Positions 51,277 to 63,424 of a stretch of 64,000 bases of DNA are shown here, piece after piece. The DNA lies in assembly GCA_021780495.1 (NCBI GenBank), contig JAJXYO010000030.1, forward strand, positions 1 to 64,000, written 5' to 3'. The translations under genes and the position numbers were made by a program. Each line of letters begins with the position of its first letter. The first letter of the stretch is position 1. The notes beneath the pieces are model-generated. The model did not search any database. It had not been told where the DNA came from and saw only the letters and a list, made by a program, of their open reading frames with translations. Source of the DNA: Deltaproteobacteria bacterium. GTDB taxonomy: Bacteria > Desulfobacterota > Desulfuromonadia > Geobacterales > Pseudopelobacteraceae.

Positions 51277-53070
51277 ATGTCCGCTACGAAAAAACTAACC
51301 TTCGAGAACTGCGCCCATCTACTCAAGAAGCAGGGTCTGATCTCTGCCGAACAATGTACCGAGATTGCGGCCCGTGGCAAGGCCCAGGAAACACGTCTCT
51401 ATGCGCTGCATCAGTCGGGCGGTTCCCGCAGGGTTCAATCCGGCACGGCTGACATCATATTCCCGGCCGAAGTCATTGCTGCCTTCAATTTCGAACTGCC
51501 AGGCACGTCGGGAAAAATCCTGACCGAGGACATGGTGACCGAGGCCGTATCCTCGGCGGTAGGTCTGCCCTACCTCAAGATCGATCCTCTCAAACTTGAC
51601 CTTGATGTCGTTACCTCCTATATCCCCCGCCCGTTTGCCCTCAAGAATCTGATCGTTGCAGTGGCCGAGAGCGGAGGTATCATCACGGTGGCCGTAGCAG
51701 ATCCGTTCAACGATGCCATCATCAACGAACTCGCCAGCGCCCGCCAGCTTGAAATCAGGCGTGTGCTCAGCTCCAAGAGCGACATACTCAAGATATTGCG
51801 GGAGTTTTATGGCTTTCGCGCTTCGGTGATGGCTGCCGAGGCGGAATCGTCTTCGACCGTTGACCTGGGTAATCTGGAACAGTTCTTCAAGATGAAAGGT
51901 CAGCAGGAGATCGAGGGGAATGACAAGCATGTCGTTTCTGCGGTCGATTTTTTGCTGCACTATGCGTTTGAACAGCATGCCAGTGATATCCATATAGAAC
52001 CCAAGCGTGAAAAAGGGCTGATCCGATTCCGTATTGACGGCGTCATGCATAACATCCATGTTATTCCCAAGCTCCTTCATCCTCCCATCGTGTCTCGCAT
52101 CAAGTTGCTATCCCGCATGGATCTGGCCGAGAAACGCCGACCTCAGGATGGCCGCATCAAGACCCATTTCAATAACAAGGACATAGAGCTGCGGGTTTCG
52201 ACCGTACCAGTGGCGTTCGGTGAAAAGGTCGTCATCAGGATATTTGACCCCGATATCCTGTTGCAGGATCTTGATAGCATGGGATTTTATGCACGGGAGA
52301 TGTCGCTGTACAACTCCTTTATCCGACGACCCAATGGCATTATCCTGGTGACCGGTCCTACCGGTTCCGGAAAGACCACGACCTTGTATTCGACCCTGCG
52401 TTCGCTTTCTTCGCCGGAGGTCAACATTATCACGGTCGAGGACCCGATCGAGATGGTGATGGAAGAATTTAACCAGATCGGAGTCCAGCAGAACATCGGC
52501 GTCGGATTTGATTCCATCCTTCGCAATATCCTGCGCCAGGATCCGGATATCATCATGATCGGGGAGATTCGCGACAAGGAAACGGCAGAGAACGCTGTCC
52601 AGGCTGCTCTGACCGGGCATCTGGTGCTTTCCACCCTGCACACCAATGATTCTGCTTCCGCCATTGTGCGATTGCTTGACCTCGGGGTGCAGCCGTTCCT
52701 GATCTCGGCTACGGTGATCGGCATCATTGCGCAGCGACTGGTACGAAAGATCTGTCCACACTGCAAGCAGGTGCGCGAGTTAACGGGCGATGAACTCGAT
52801 TACCTTCAACTAGGGAAAAAATCTCACGTGGTCTGGGAAGGGCAGGGGTGTAAGGAGTGCCGTGGGACCGGCTACAAGGGGCGCACCGGCATCTTTGAGG
52901 TGTTAGATATGAATGAACGTGTCAAGTCTCTGGTCACAGGACACGTTGAATTGGCCGATCTCGTCTCAGCAGCCCAGGAGGGCGGGTTGATCAGCCTGCG
53001 CCAGGTAGCTATCCGTAAGATGCTGGAAGGGGCGACGACCTATGAAGAGGTTATCTCGATGACAGGCTGA
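51277..53070 (+). CDS. PilB/GspE-type secretion or pilus ATPase
   Basis: The 597-residue protein has a divergent N domain (CAHLLKKQGLISAEQ) and a GspE_N-like segment (VSSAVGLPYLKIDPLKLDLDVV). The ATPase core has HASDIHIEPKREKGLIRFRIDG, Walker A GPTGSGKT (360-367), Asp box TVEDPIEM, Walker B IIMIGEIRDKE and His box STLHTNDSASA. A zinc finger (CPHC, CKEC) and GYKGRTGIFEVLDM complete the family. Unlike the ATPase at 35917-37848 it has no clear MshEN motif. The neighbours include no pilin or platform gene, so the machine it drives is unknown. A terminator follows. Confidence 0.88.
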   Translation: MSATKKLTFENCAHLLKKQGLISAEQCTEIAARGKAQETRLYALHQSGGSRRVQSGTADIIFPAEVIAAFNFELPGTSGKILTEDMVTEAVSSAVGLPYLKIDPLKLDLDVVTSYIPRPFALKNLIVAVAESGGIITVAVADPFNDAIINELASARQLEIRRVLSSKSDILKILREFYGFRASVMAAEAESSSTVDLGNLEQFFKMKGQQEIEGNDKHVVSAVDFLLHYAFEQHASDIHIEPKREKGLIRFRIDGVMHNIHVIPKLLHPPIVSRIKLLSRMDLAEKRRPQDGRIKTHFNNKDIELRVSTVPVAFGEKVVIRIFDPDILLQDLDSMGFYAREMSLYNSFIRRPNGIILVTGPTGSGKTTTLYSTLRSLSSPEVNIITVEDPIEMVMEEFNQIGVQQNIGVGFDSILRNILRQDPDIIMIGEIRDKETAENAVQAALTGHLVLSTLHTNDSASAIVRLLDLGVQPFLISATVIGIIAQRLVRKICPHCKQVRELTGDELDYLQLGKKSHVVWEGQGCKECRGTGYKGRTGIFEVLDMNERVKSLVTGHVELADLVSAAQEGGLISLRQVAIRKMLEGATTYEEVISMTG

Positions 53071-53102
53071 TGCCGCCACCTCTTGAAGCTGTGAACAAAA
53101 AG

Positions 53103-53130
53103 ACCGCCTGATCAATCTGGCGGTTTTTTT
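53103..53130 (+). terminator. Terminator of the GspE-type ATPase gene
   Basis: ACCGCC with GGCGGT around a 10-nt loop, then seven T. A GC-rich hairpin GCGCCC-GGCA-GGGCGC follows at 53135-53150. I see no gene in 53131-53321. Confidence 0.82.
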
Positions 53131-53321
53131 GTGTGCGCCCGGCAGGGCGCGTGACGCGAGCGCCACCGAATCAGCCATGGTAGCTGATGTGCGACCTGGA
53201 GGTGCCAGTCCTCTGCGGACCCTGGTGATGGGAATTGTTAGCCGAACGGCAAAGGTATCCGGGGTGGCATATCCGGAGCCGATAGCCATACTGTTCGACA
53301 GAAGCCGGATTGAACCCCGGC

Positions 53322-54647
53322 TCAGGGATTTGATGATTTAGCCTTTTTCAGCCTGCGGTAAAGTGTGGCGCGGGATATATTGAGACTTTTAGCTGTTTTC
53401 TCGATGTCTCCGTCCATCTGATCAAGGACGGCCAGAATATGGTGCTCCTCAACTTCCTGTACGGTGTTCGAACCTATGACAGGCAGCGTTTTACGGCTGC
53501 TTAACAAACCGTCAAAGAGGACCTGGCGCAGTATCTCGCCACGGGGAGTCAGCAGCAGCGCCCGCTCCAGTACATTCTTGAGTTCCCGTATGTTGCCGGG
53601 CCAGGAATATGTATGCAAAATTTTCATTACCTCATCCGAGATCACCGATTCGGATGATCCCAGTTCGTGCAGGATGTAGGAGATAATGGCAGGCAGTTCG
53701 TCACGTCGTTCCCTGAGGGGGGGGATGTGGATCTCCACCAGGTTGATGCGGTAGAGCAAATCCTGCCGGAAGAGTCCTTGCCGGACGAGGTCATGGATGT
53801 CCCGGTTCGTGGCGCAGAGCAGGCGGAAATCACTCTTGAAAAGCTTTACATCTCCAAGGCGGCGATATTTCTTGTCTTCCAAGACCTTAAGAAACTGGGC
53901 CTGTACCTCCAGAGCCATGTCGCCGATTTCATCGAGCAGCAGCGTGCCACGGTCGGCAATATCCAGCAAGCCTTTGCGATCCTGATCGGCAGAGGTAAAG
54001 GCTCCGCGTGCATTCCCAAAGATTTCCCGGGCCAGTAACTCGCCGCGCAGGCCGGAACAGTTGATCTCGACGAATTCATTGCTGGCCCGTTGACTGTTGC
54101 GGTGAATCCATTTGGAGAGCATGCCTTTGCCGGTGCCGGTTTCGCCGGTAATCAGCACCGGGCTATCGCTGGTAGCTGCAATCCTGGCAAGGTCAAGGGC
54201 CTGCTGCATGGCGGGAGAGTCACCGAAATAAATGCCTTCACTGGTTTTCAGGCGTTTTTGGGCAGAGATATGCCGTTTCATTGCGCCTATTTCCAGGTAT
54301 TTACGTAAAAACACCGACAGAGCGGCATTGTCAATCGGCTTGGTGAGAAAATTATCAGCACCGCTCTGCATTGCTTCTACGGCGATCTGGATGTTCCCTG
54401 AACCGGTAATGACGATGATGGGAATATTCTGATCGGCTGTCCGAACCGCCTCAATGAAATCGATCCCGTTGCCGTCGGGCAGGTTTATGTCCAGTATGAT
54501 GGCGTCGAAATTATCACCATCAAGGCACTTCTTGGCTTTTGCCAGGTCGGAAGCTTCGGCTACGGCATAGCCTTCCTTGGAAAAATATCTGACAAAACCG
54601 AAGCGCGTAGCTTCATTGTCCTCGATCAACAGTATCTTCGGTTTCAA
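53322..54647 (-). CDS. Sigma-54-type response regulator with altered GAFTSA loop
   Basis: The 441-residue protein has a receiver domain (LLIEDN, phosphoacceptor Asp53 in IILDINLPDG, Lys103). An AAA+ domain follows, with Walker A GETGTGKG (168-175), Walker B LLLDEIGDM and Arg-finger RLLCATNRD / PPLRERRDELP, and a Fis-type C-terminal helix-turn-helix (KTAKSLNISRATLYRRLKK). The sigma-54 contact loop GAFTGA reads GAFTSA (215-220), and Walker A ends Gly-Lys-Gly. The start is TTG with AAAGGAG. It overlaps the stop of the histidine kinase gene by three bases. Confidence 0.9.
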   Translation of the reverse strand: MKPKILLIEDNEATRFGFVRYFSKEGYAVAEASDLAKAKKCLDGDNFDAIILDINLPDGNGIDFIEAVRTADQNIPIIVITGSGNIQIAVEAMQSGADNFLTKPIDNAALSVFLRKYLEIGAMKRHISAQKRLKTSEGIYFGDSPAMQQALDLARIAATSDSPVLITGETGTGKGMLSKWIHRNSQRASNEFVEINCSGLRGELLAREIFGNARGAFTSADQDRKGLLDIADRGTLLLDEIGDMALEVQAQFLKVLEDKKYRRLGDVKLFKSDFRLLCATNRDIHDLVRQGLFRQDLLYRINLVEIHIPPLRERRDELPAIISYILHELGSSESVISDEVMKILHTYSWPGNIRELKNVLERALLLTPRGEILRQVLFDGLLSSRKTLPVIGSNTVQEVEEHHILAVLDQMDGDIEKTAKSLNISRATLYRRLKKAKSSNP

Positions 54648-57262
54648 GCCTGCTCCTTTCTGACACGTGGAATGTGCAGTTCTGCCGTACATCCTGGCGG
54701 TGGGGAGTTGTTGTAGAGCCGCACGCTGCCGCCCATATTATCGATCAGGTGTTTTACCAGCGCGAGTCCCAGGCCGGTCCCGTCTTTGCGGCCGGTAAAA
54801 AACGGGTCAAAGACCCGGTTGAGGTTGCTTTCCGGAATGCCTGTGCCGGCATCGGTGATCAGGATGGTAGCAAACGGGTTGGAGGTGTCGCTGATAACGG
54901 GTAGCGAGATGGTCAGCTCGATGCTCGCATCCTTGGGACTGTTCTGGGCGGCATTTTCCAGAAGGTTGAATACGGTCTGTTGCAGTTTGATGCTGTCGGC
55001 AATAACGTATAGATCAGAATGGTCTGGATCTGCTGTCAACAGCACGGGAATCTTATCTGCTGAGCCCGAGTTGTCCCACAGCTTGATGGTCTCCCGGCAG
55101 AGGTTGTACAGTTGAACGGGCAACAGGCACACGGGGGGGATCGGTTTTCCCAGTTCGAGAAGGTCGTTCATGAGATTGGCCAGTCTGGAAACCTGGGTCC
55201 GGATATGTTGGATGTACGGCTCGTACTCAGGGTTTCCTTCAATCTCCGTTTCCCGGAAGAGAGCTTCCGTGATAGATAGTATCGCATTCAATGGATTTCT
55301 GACTTCGTGGGCCACCCCTGCGGCAAGCTGACCGATGGACTCCAGTCTTTTAGCCTGATACAGTTGCCGCTCAAGCAGAATCCTTTCCGTGACATCCTGC
55401 AGCGTTCCGCGTAACCCGGTTACTGTCCCGAATTGATCGTGAACGACTTCGCCCCTGGCAATGCAGGATCGGTGTGCCTTGTCAGCGCGGATAAGCTCCA
55501 GCTCGAACTCGTAGGGCTCCCCGGTTTCCAACGCCCGTTTCACGGCATTATCCAGACGTGTCCAGCTTTCAGGGGTGTACATGTGAGACTGATCGTTGTA
55601 CGTGATACAGGGTAGTTTCGGGTCCCTGCCGGTGATGGTGTAGAGTTGCTCCGACCAGGTAATGCTGTCGTTTCCGATCATCCAGTTCCAGTTGCCGATG
55701 TTTGCCTGGCGCTGCGCCTCATCAAGTTGATAACGTTTTTCAAGTAACTCGTTTTCAGCGAGTTTGCGTTCAGTGATGTCAGAGGCGAAACCGTGCCAGA
55801 TAATAGTGCCGTCTTCCATGAGGACCGGATTTGATTCCGCACTGATCCAGCGAAGCCCCTTCTCGGAGTGAAAAATCTGGAACTCGGATCGTAAGGGGGT
55901 CAGGAGGCGGGCCGACTCCTGGAGCGCTGTGACTACGTTTTCTATATGATTTGGATGGATGCGTTCGAAGAGTGGCGCCGCGTTTTCACAGACGTCTGCC
56001 GGGTTCAATTCGAATATGTCATGGGATGCGTCACTTGCGTAAGGAATGCTGTAGCTTCCATCCGGTGACATCCGGAACTGGTACATGACTCCGGGAATCT
56101 GCTGGGAAAGACCTTTCAATAGGGTATGGCTCTTCTGGATTTCTTCGGTCCGTTCGACGACCCGCTGTTCAAGATTGTCGTGGGCTTCCTTTAATGCCCG
56201 TTCGGCGCTTCTGAGCTCCTCGGTGTGCTTCAACTCGGCTTCATATTGCCGGTTGAGGTACGTGGCTTTTTTTCGTGACCATCCCAGGCCGATCGCCAGT
56301 CCTATCGCCATGATCGTCGACAGGCAGATTGCTACGACATGGTATGTGCGCTCTGCAACCGGCTCCAGGATTTCCTCCGTATCGATCTTGGTGATAATTG
56401 TCCAGGGAGAGTCCGCTACATTGCGAATCGCTGCGACTACCTGAACCCCCCGATAATCAAGACCATCGATTACGCCTTCCTGGCCGAGGGCGGCCCGGAC
56501 GGCAGGCATGTTTCTGTCCAGAAGCGGCCGTGTGAAGGTCAGTACCGGGGCGGCCTGGTAGCGCAGTTGGCTGAGAAAACGAACCTTGTTGCCGTCCCGT
56601 TCTACCAGCAGCGCTTCGGCCGTACGGCTCGGCGTTGGCCAGTGGCGAATGTTTGGGTAGAGGTCACGGAAGGGATTGATGTCGATGACCAAGACCGCAA
56701 TGCAGTCCGCATGGGTACCGCTCTGGTACATGATGGGGATGGAGAGGTTGATGTGGCAGGTGCCGCTATTGTTGTCCCGATAAAAGTCTGAAAAGATGAC
56801 GTCCCGTTTCCGGATGGTCTCGTTGATCAATGACTTGTACTGTGGCTGCTGACGGTTTCCCAATTCAGAAATCGAGGTAACGATTTTACCGTCCGGAAGG
56901 AACAGTAGCATGCTGTTGTAGCCGGCCTGGTTGTACAGGCTGTCCATCCAGTTATGGATTTCTCGCAATGCCCGGTTTTTGTCAATGCCGTTCAGGTAGT
57001 CCTTGACCCTGTGGGATACCATGGCATTGGCATAGACCGAGCGTGCCTCCTGTAATCGCTCCTTTCGCCATTGCACCAGCTGGGTTGCCTTGAGGTCGGC
57101 GATGGTTTCCATATCATGTCGGGCGTCATTGATTTCGAACAGATTCTGCTGACGGATGTAGCCGTAACCGGCAGCGGCTATAGTGATGAGGGCCATTGCC
57201 ATTGCTATGCAGTACCGGACAATAGGCGTGCCTGGCGTATGTGATGTTACCGTGGTTGGCAT
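54644..57262 (-). CDS. Membrane sensor histidine kinase with Cache and PAS domains
   Basis: The 872-residue protein has an N-terminal membrane helix (VRYCIAMAMALITIAAAGYGYI). A periplasmic Cache-like sensor follows (about 45-300, with NSMLLFLPDGKIVTSISELG and PWTIITKIDTEEIL), then a second helix (VVAICLSTIMAIGLAIGLGW). Cytoplasmic PAS domains precede the kinase core, which has HEVRNPLNAIL (H box), N box LLENAAQNS and G boxes ITDAGTGIPESNL and GTGLGLALVKHLIDNMGG. It probably phosphorylates the response regulator encoded next. The start was placed at the Met before the first helix, but no ribosome binding site is visible, so it is uncertain. Confidence 0.85.
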   Translation of the reverse strand: MPTTVTSHTPGTPIVRYCIAMAMALITIAAAGYGYIRQQNLFEINDARHDMETIADLKATQLVQWRKERLQEARSVYANAMVSHRVKDYLNGIDKNRALREIHNWMDSLYNQAGYNSMLLFLPDGKIVTSISELGNRQQPQYKSLINETIRKRDVIFSDFYRDNNSGTCHINLSIPIMYQSGTHADCIAVLVIDINPFRDLYPNIRHWPTPSRTAEALLVERDGNKVRFLSQLRYQAAPVLTFTRPLLDRNMPAVRAALGQEGVIDGLDYRGVQVVAAIRNVADSPWTIITKIDTEEILEPVAERTYHVVAICLSTIMAIGLAIGLGWSRKKATYLNRQYEAELKHTEELRSAERALKEAHDNLEQRVVERTEEIQKSHTLLKGLSQQIPGVMYQFRMSPDGSYSIPYASDASHDIFELNPADVCENAAPLFERIHPNHIENVVTALQESARLLTPLRSEFQIFHSEKGLRWISAESNPVLMEDGTIIWHGFASDITERKLAENELLEKRYQLDEAQRQANIGNWNWMIGNDSITWSEQLYTITGRDPKLPCITYNDQSHMYTPESWTRLDNAVKRALETGEPYEFELELIRADKAHRSCIARGEVVHDQFGTVTGLRGTLQDVTERILLERQLYQAKRLESIGQLAAGVAHEVRNPLNAILSITEALFRETEIEGNPEYEPYIQHIRTQVSRLANLMNDLLELGKPIPPVCLLPVQLYNLCRETIKLWDNSGSADKIPVLLTADPDHSDLYVIADSIKLQQTVFNLLENAAQNSPKDASIELTISLPVISDTSNPFATILITDAGTGIPESNLNRVFDPFFTGRKDGTGLGLALVKHLIDNMGGSVRLYNNSPPPGCTAELHIPRVRKEQA

Positions 57263-57398
57263 GGGAGGTGACCCGGAAGATTCAATGAACTCAATTTGTA
57301 TATCTTCAGAAATAGTATGTTTAGTTCTGTTTTGTCCAGCGAAAGTTTTACCGGTCCGGCCTGTGAACCGCTCACGATGGATTCGTCTAAAAGGCGGC

Positions 57399-57430
57399 TT
57401 GTTAACGCATGATTGTTGTCTGGTTGACAA
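57399..57430 (+). promoter_or_regulatory. BirA biotin operator overlapping the bioB promoter
   Basis: TTGTTAACG (57399-57407), 14 bases, GGTTGACAA (57422-57430) is an inverted repeat matching the BirA consensus TTGTTAACC-N14/15-GGTTAACAA. The right half contains TTGACA (57424-57429) as a -35 box with TTATCG 17 bases on. Biotin-loaded BirA would block the bioB promoter. Confidence 0.75.
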
Positions 57431-57470
57431 ATGAAGCGGGGCTATGTTATCGCTATTCCCGGAGGGTTAC

Positions 57471-60534
<3,064 letters not shown>

Positions 60535-60536
60535 AC

Positions 60537-60570
60537 TCAGAAGCCCCCACCGCAAGGAGGGGGCTTCTGA
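60537..60570 (+). terminator. Terminator-like hairpin after bioA
   Basis: TCAGAAGCCCCC (60537-60548) with GGGGGCTTCTGA (60559-60570) and a 10-nt loop. A T tract is lacking, so termination may be partial. Confidence 0.65.
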
Positions 60571-60668
60571 CTGTGGATATTGATGGTGATGTTACTTTCT
60601 GATTGCAATTATGGGCGTTTGCCGATTAAATGCCCCTCAGAACATGTAAACAGTAAGGTGAACCACTG

Positions 60669-62066
60669 ATGGCACACGAATCCGGCATACACATACTGCT
60701 GATCGACGACGACGACTCAGGCCGGGAGGTATTGGGACAACTGCTCACGTCGGCTGGCTATACCGTCAGCCTGGCGGCCACAGGTACACAGGCCCTGGAA
60801 ATCCTGGACCGGGAGTCGTTTAGTCTGGTTGTATCGGATCTGTTCCTGCCGGATAAAAGCGGCATCGAAATCCTCCAGCATTCCCGTCGTCTGTCGCCCA
60901 CGACAGAGGTGATCGTTGTCACCGGTTTTGCCTCGGCTGAGACAGCTGTCAGTGCCATGAAAGAGGGGGCTTTCGACTATATTACCAAACCGGTAAATTT
61001 TGAGGAACTCAAGCTTGTACTCAACAAGGCCTTGGAAAAGCAGCAACTGCTGTCCGAGAATGTCTATCTCCGTAAACAGCTGCAGGGGCGCTTCGAGTTC
61101 AGTAACATCATCGGCACCTCCTCAGCCATGAAGGCCGTTTTCGAACGCATGTCGCGTATTGTCAAAACGGATTCAACGGTTTTGATTACCGGTGAATCAG
61201 GTACCGGAAAAGAATTGGTGGCGCGTGCGCTGCACTATAACGGCATGCGCAAACACAAGCCATTTGTGGCGGTCAACTGTAGTGCCATTCCGGAAATGTT
61301 GCTTGAAAGCGAATTATTCGGTCATGTGCGTGGGGCTTTTACCGGAGCAATCCGGGACAAAGCCGGCAAATTCGAAGCCGCCAATCATGGCACCATCTTT
61401 CTGGATGAAATTGGCACCATGCCCCTGCATCTGCAAACCAAGCTCCTGCGTGTCCTGCAGGAGCAGGAGGTGGATCGCGTCGGTTCGAATAAGCCGGTCA
61501 AGCTCGATGTCCGCGTACTTTCAGCGACAAACATTGATCTGGAACAGCAGGTCCGCCAGGGGCAATTCCGCGAAGATCTTTATTACCGTCTCAACGTCAT
61601 ACCGCTGCATCTGCCACCCTTGCGGGAACGTAAACAGGATATCATGGCGCTGGTGTCGGTCTTTCTTGAAAAATTCTACCATCTGATGGGACGCTCCCCC
61701 ATGACCATCAGCAGGCGGGCTTTAGAAGCTCTTGAACAGCATGCCTGGCCCGGCAATGTTCGTGAGCTGGAGAATCTGGTCGAACGCCTGGTGGCGCTGA
61801 CGGAAGGGGATGTCATCCATATCGAGGACCTGCCGGTTGAGATGTGCGGACAGGGTGTTGTTTCCGGTGATATCTGCCTGGAATTGACTGAGCAAGGCAT
61901 GGATATGGTAACGGCGATTGCGGAGATCGAGCGTAAATTGATTGATCAGGCACTGGTACTGGCTGGCGGGGTCAAGGCGCGGGCGGCTGCCTTGTTGGGA
62001 ATCAACAGGACAACGCTGGTTGAGAAGATGAAACGGATGGAGAGGCTGGCAACCCCTGAATTATGA
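60669..62066 (+). CDS. NtrC-type sigma-54 response regulator
   Basis: The 465-residue protein has a receiver domain (LLIDDDDSG, phosphoacceptor Asp57 in [13 protein letters not shown], Lys near 107 in ITKPVNF). The sigma-54 AAA+ domain carries Walker A GESGTGKE, an intact GAFTGA loop, Walker [10 protein letters not shown] and [11 protein letters not shown] Fis-type helix-turn-helix follows ([21 protein letters not shown]). No kinase gene is adjacent. It could drive sigma-54 promoters in the region, such as that of the triheme cytochrome, but this is untested. Its end overlaps the convergent thioesterase gene by six bases. Confidence 0.92.
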   Translation: MAHESGIHILLIDDDDSGREVLGQLLTSAGYTVSLAATGTQALEILDRESFSLVVSDLFLPDKSGIEILQHSRRLSPTTEVIVVTGFASAETAVSAMKEGAFDYITKPVNFEELKLVLNKALEKQQLLSENVYLRKQLQGRFEFSNIIGTSSAMKAVFERMSRIVKTDSTVLITGESGTGKELVARALHYNGMRKHKPFVAVNCSAIPEMLLESELFGHVRGAFTGAIRDKAGKFEAANHGTIFLDEIGTMPLHLQTKLLRVLQEQEVDRVGSNKPVKLDVRVLSATNIDLEQQVRQGQFREDLYYRLNVIPLHLPPLRERKQDIMALVSVFLEKFYHLMGRSPMTISRRALEALEQHAWPGNVRELENLVERLVALTEGDVIHIEDLPVEMCGQGVVSGDICLELTEQGMDMVTAIAEIERKLIDQALVLAGGVKARAAALLGINRTTLVEKMKRMERLATPEL

Positions 62067-62534
62067 ACCCTGTTCTGCTGCGCTCGCCTTCCGGTTCTGC
62101 TTGATGCGGAATACGGCGTGGAACGTGGCAGCCTTGATACCCTCCTCGGTAAAGATGGTAGCCTCGCCGCTGATGTCTCTTTCAGTCTGTTCTGTTACGG
62201 AGGCGCACGCCCGAACCTGTCCCCAGCGCACCGGAGCATGAAACGTAAGGTTCATGCCAATCGTCGCAAAATGCGTTCCCTCTGGCAGCACTGTTTTGAT
62301 GGCAATCGCCAGTGCCGTGTCTGCCAATGAAACAACCGCGCCACCGTGCATCAGTCCCATCCCCTGACAATGGGCCGCTGAAAATGGCATGGTCAGGGTC
62401 GCCTGCCCTTCGCAAGCACGCTCTATCCGCATTCCCAAAAACTCCTCAAAAGGTGCCAAGGCAATCCACTCTGGCAATGCAAAGGGCAGGGGAGCGTCTT
62501 TTTGAATGGGTTGGTTATAGATGGATGCGTACAT
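62061..62534 (-). CDS. PaaI-type hot-dog fold thioesterase
   Basis: The 157-residue protein has the hot-dog helix and catalytic Asp in [21 protein letters not shown] (about 72-92) and strands [20 protein letters not shown], as in acyl-CoA thioesterases of the PaaI/YbgC type. Substrate unknown. The ATG at 62534 has AAAGG eight bases upstream. Confidence 0.85.
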   Translation of the reverse strand: MYASIYNQPIQKDAPLPFALPEWIALAPFEEFLGMRIERACEGQATLTMPFSAAHCQGMGLMHGGAVVSLADTALAIAIKTVLPEGTHFATIGMNLTFHAPVRWGQVRACASVTEQTERDISGEATIFTEEGIKAATFHAVFRIKQNRKASAAEQGS

Positions 62535-62574
62535 ACGAAAGACCTTTCTAAGCCGGCGTGTGATCTGATAACAC

Positions 62575-62609
62575 AAAAGGGTATCAGCCGTTAAGCAGAT
62601 ACCCTTTTG
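62575..62609 (-). terminator. Terminator after the distal tRNA-Asp
   Basis: AAAAGGGTATC (62575-62585) with GATACCCTTTT (62598-62608) and a 12-nt loop. It lies just past the tRNA on the minus strand. Confidence 0.7.
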
Positions 62610-62614
62610 ATGAA

Positions 62615-62691
62615 TGGCGGGGTTGACGGGGCTCGAACCCGCGACTTCCAGCGTGACAGGCTGGCACTCTAACCGACTGAGCTACAACCCC
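62615..62691 (-). tRNA. tRNA-Asp (GUC), distal copy
   Basis: Cloverleaf with acceptor GGGGTTG / CAACCCC, discriminator G and an encoded CCA (62615-62617). Anticodon arm CCAGC-CTGTCAC-GCTGG gives GTC; T arm has GGTTCGAGCCC. Sequence is identical to the copy at 62830-62906. Confidence 0.97.
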
Positions 62692-62705
62692 AATCTACTA
62701 CGGTG

Positions 62706-62735
62706 CAAAAAAAAGGGAAAAGGATTCTTTTCCCT
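62706..62735 (-). terminator. Terminator between tRNA-Val and the distal tRNA-Asp
   Basis: AGGGAAAAG (62714-62722) with CTTTTCCCT (62727-62735) around a 4-nt loop, followed on the minus strand by seven or more T. It would separate the distal tRNA-Asp from the upstream two. Confidence 0.75.
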
Positions 62736-62744
62736 GTCTAAATA

Positions 62745-62820
62745 TGGTGGGCGAAACAGGGATCGAACCTGTGACATCCAGCTTGTAAGGCTGGCGCTCT
62801 CCCAGCTGAGCTATTCGCCC
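62745..62820 (-). tRNA. tRNA-Val (UAC)
   Basis: Acceptor GGGCGAA / TTCGCCC with encoded CCA (62745-62747). Anticodon arm CCAGC-CTTACAA-GCTGG gives TAC; T arm GGTTCGATCC. Confidence 0.97.
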
Positions 62821-62829
62821 ATATTTTTA

Positions 62830-62906
62830 TGGCGGGGTTGACGGGGCTCGAACCCGCGACTTCCAGCGTGACAGGCTGGCACTCTAACCGACTGAGCTAC
62901 AACCCC
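62830..62906 (-). tRNA. tRNA-Asp (GUC), proximal copy
   Basis: Identical over all 77 bases to the copy at 62615-62691, including encoded CCA (62830-62832). Anticodon GTC. It begins 30 bases after the hup stop, so hup and this tRNA may share a transcript. Confidence 0.97.
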
Positions 62907-62936
62907 GCAATCACAAACAGGTGCTTGTGAAAAAAA

Positions 62937-63215
62937 TTATTTGCTGTTTACGGCTTCCTTCAGAGTCTTACCAGGCTTGAACTTGGGAACAGTAGCAGCT
63001 GGGATGTTGATTTTTTTGCCGGTCTGTGGATTCTGACCTTTACGGGCAGCCCTTTTAGCGGTCGAGAAGGTGCCAAAACCAACCAAGCTCAGCTTGTCGC
63101 CTTTTTTCAGAGCGGTTGTTACAGAACAGATGAAAGCTGCAACGGCTTTCTCGGCTTCAACCTTCTTCAAACCGGCCTTTTCTGCTACTGCGCTAATCAG
63201 TTCAGCTTTTGTCAT
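62937..63215 (-). CDS. hup: DNA-binding protein HU
   Basis: The 92-residue nucleoid protein has the HU pattern: MTKAELISAVAEKAGLKK, GDKLSLVGFGTFSTAKRAARKGQNPQTGKKINIPA (the flexible DNA-binding arm, about 45-78), and VPKFKPGKTLKEAVN at the end. AGGAGG lies upstream of ATG 63215; the longer frame would start in the promoter. TTGACA with GATAAA gives its promoter. Confidence 0.96.
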   Translation of the reverse strand: MTKAELISAVAEKAGLKKVEAEKAVAAFICSVTTALKKGDKLSLVGFGTFSTAKRAARKGQNPQTGKKINIPAATVPKFKPGKTLKEAVNSK

Positions 63216-63259
63216 GTTACACCTCCTGAAAATGTTTGTGAGTACAAAGCGACTCACTG

Positions 63260-63287
63260 TTTATCAGATTATTTCGTGCACTGTCAA
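63260..63287 (-). promoter_or_regulatory. Promoter of hup
   Basis: TTGACA (63282-63287) and GATAAA (63260-63265) are 16 bases apart on the minus strand, about 45 bases before the start codon. Between here and clpX (63288-63424) no gene is seen. Confidence 0.55.
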
Positions 63288-63424
63288 GAAAATAATACTC
63301 GCAAACGCACAGTTTACGGGCAATGAGAGACTTTTTACGAATTTGGTATGCGAGTGGCGGATAACGTGCTTAGCCCGACTGTCCGTGTAATTCATTAAAA
63401 TTGCACATATTTATCGCAGGGATG

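Noticed and set aside
53129-53341. A 70-residue plus-strand open frame between convergent genes
   Set aside because: It starts in the terminator of the ATPase gene, overlaps the response regulator end and has no recognisable motif; treated as chance.
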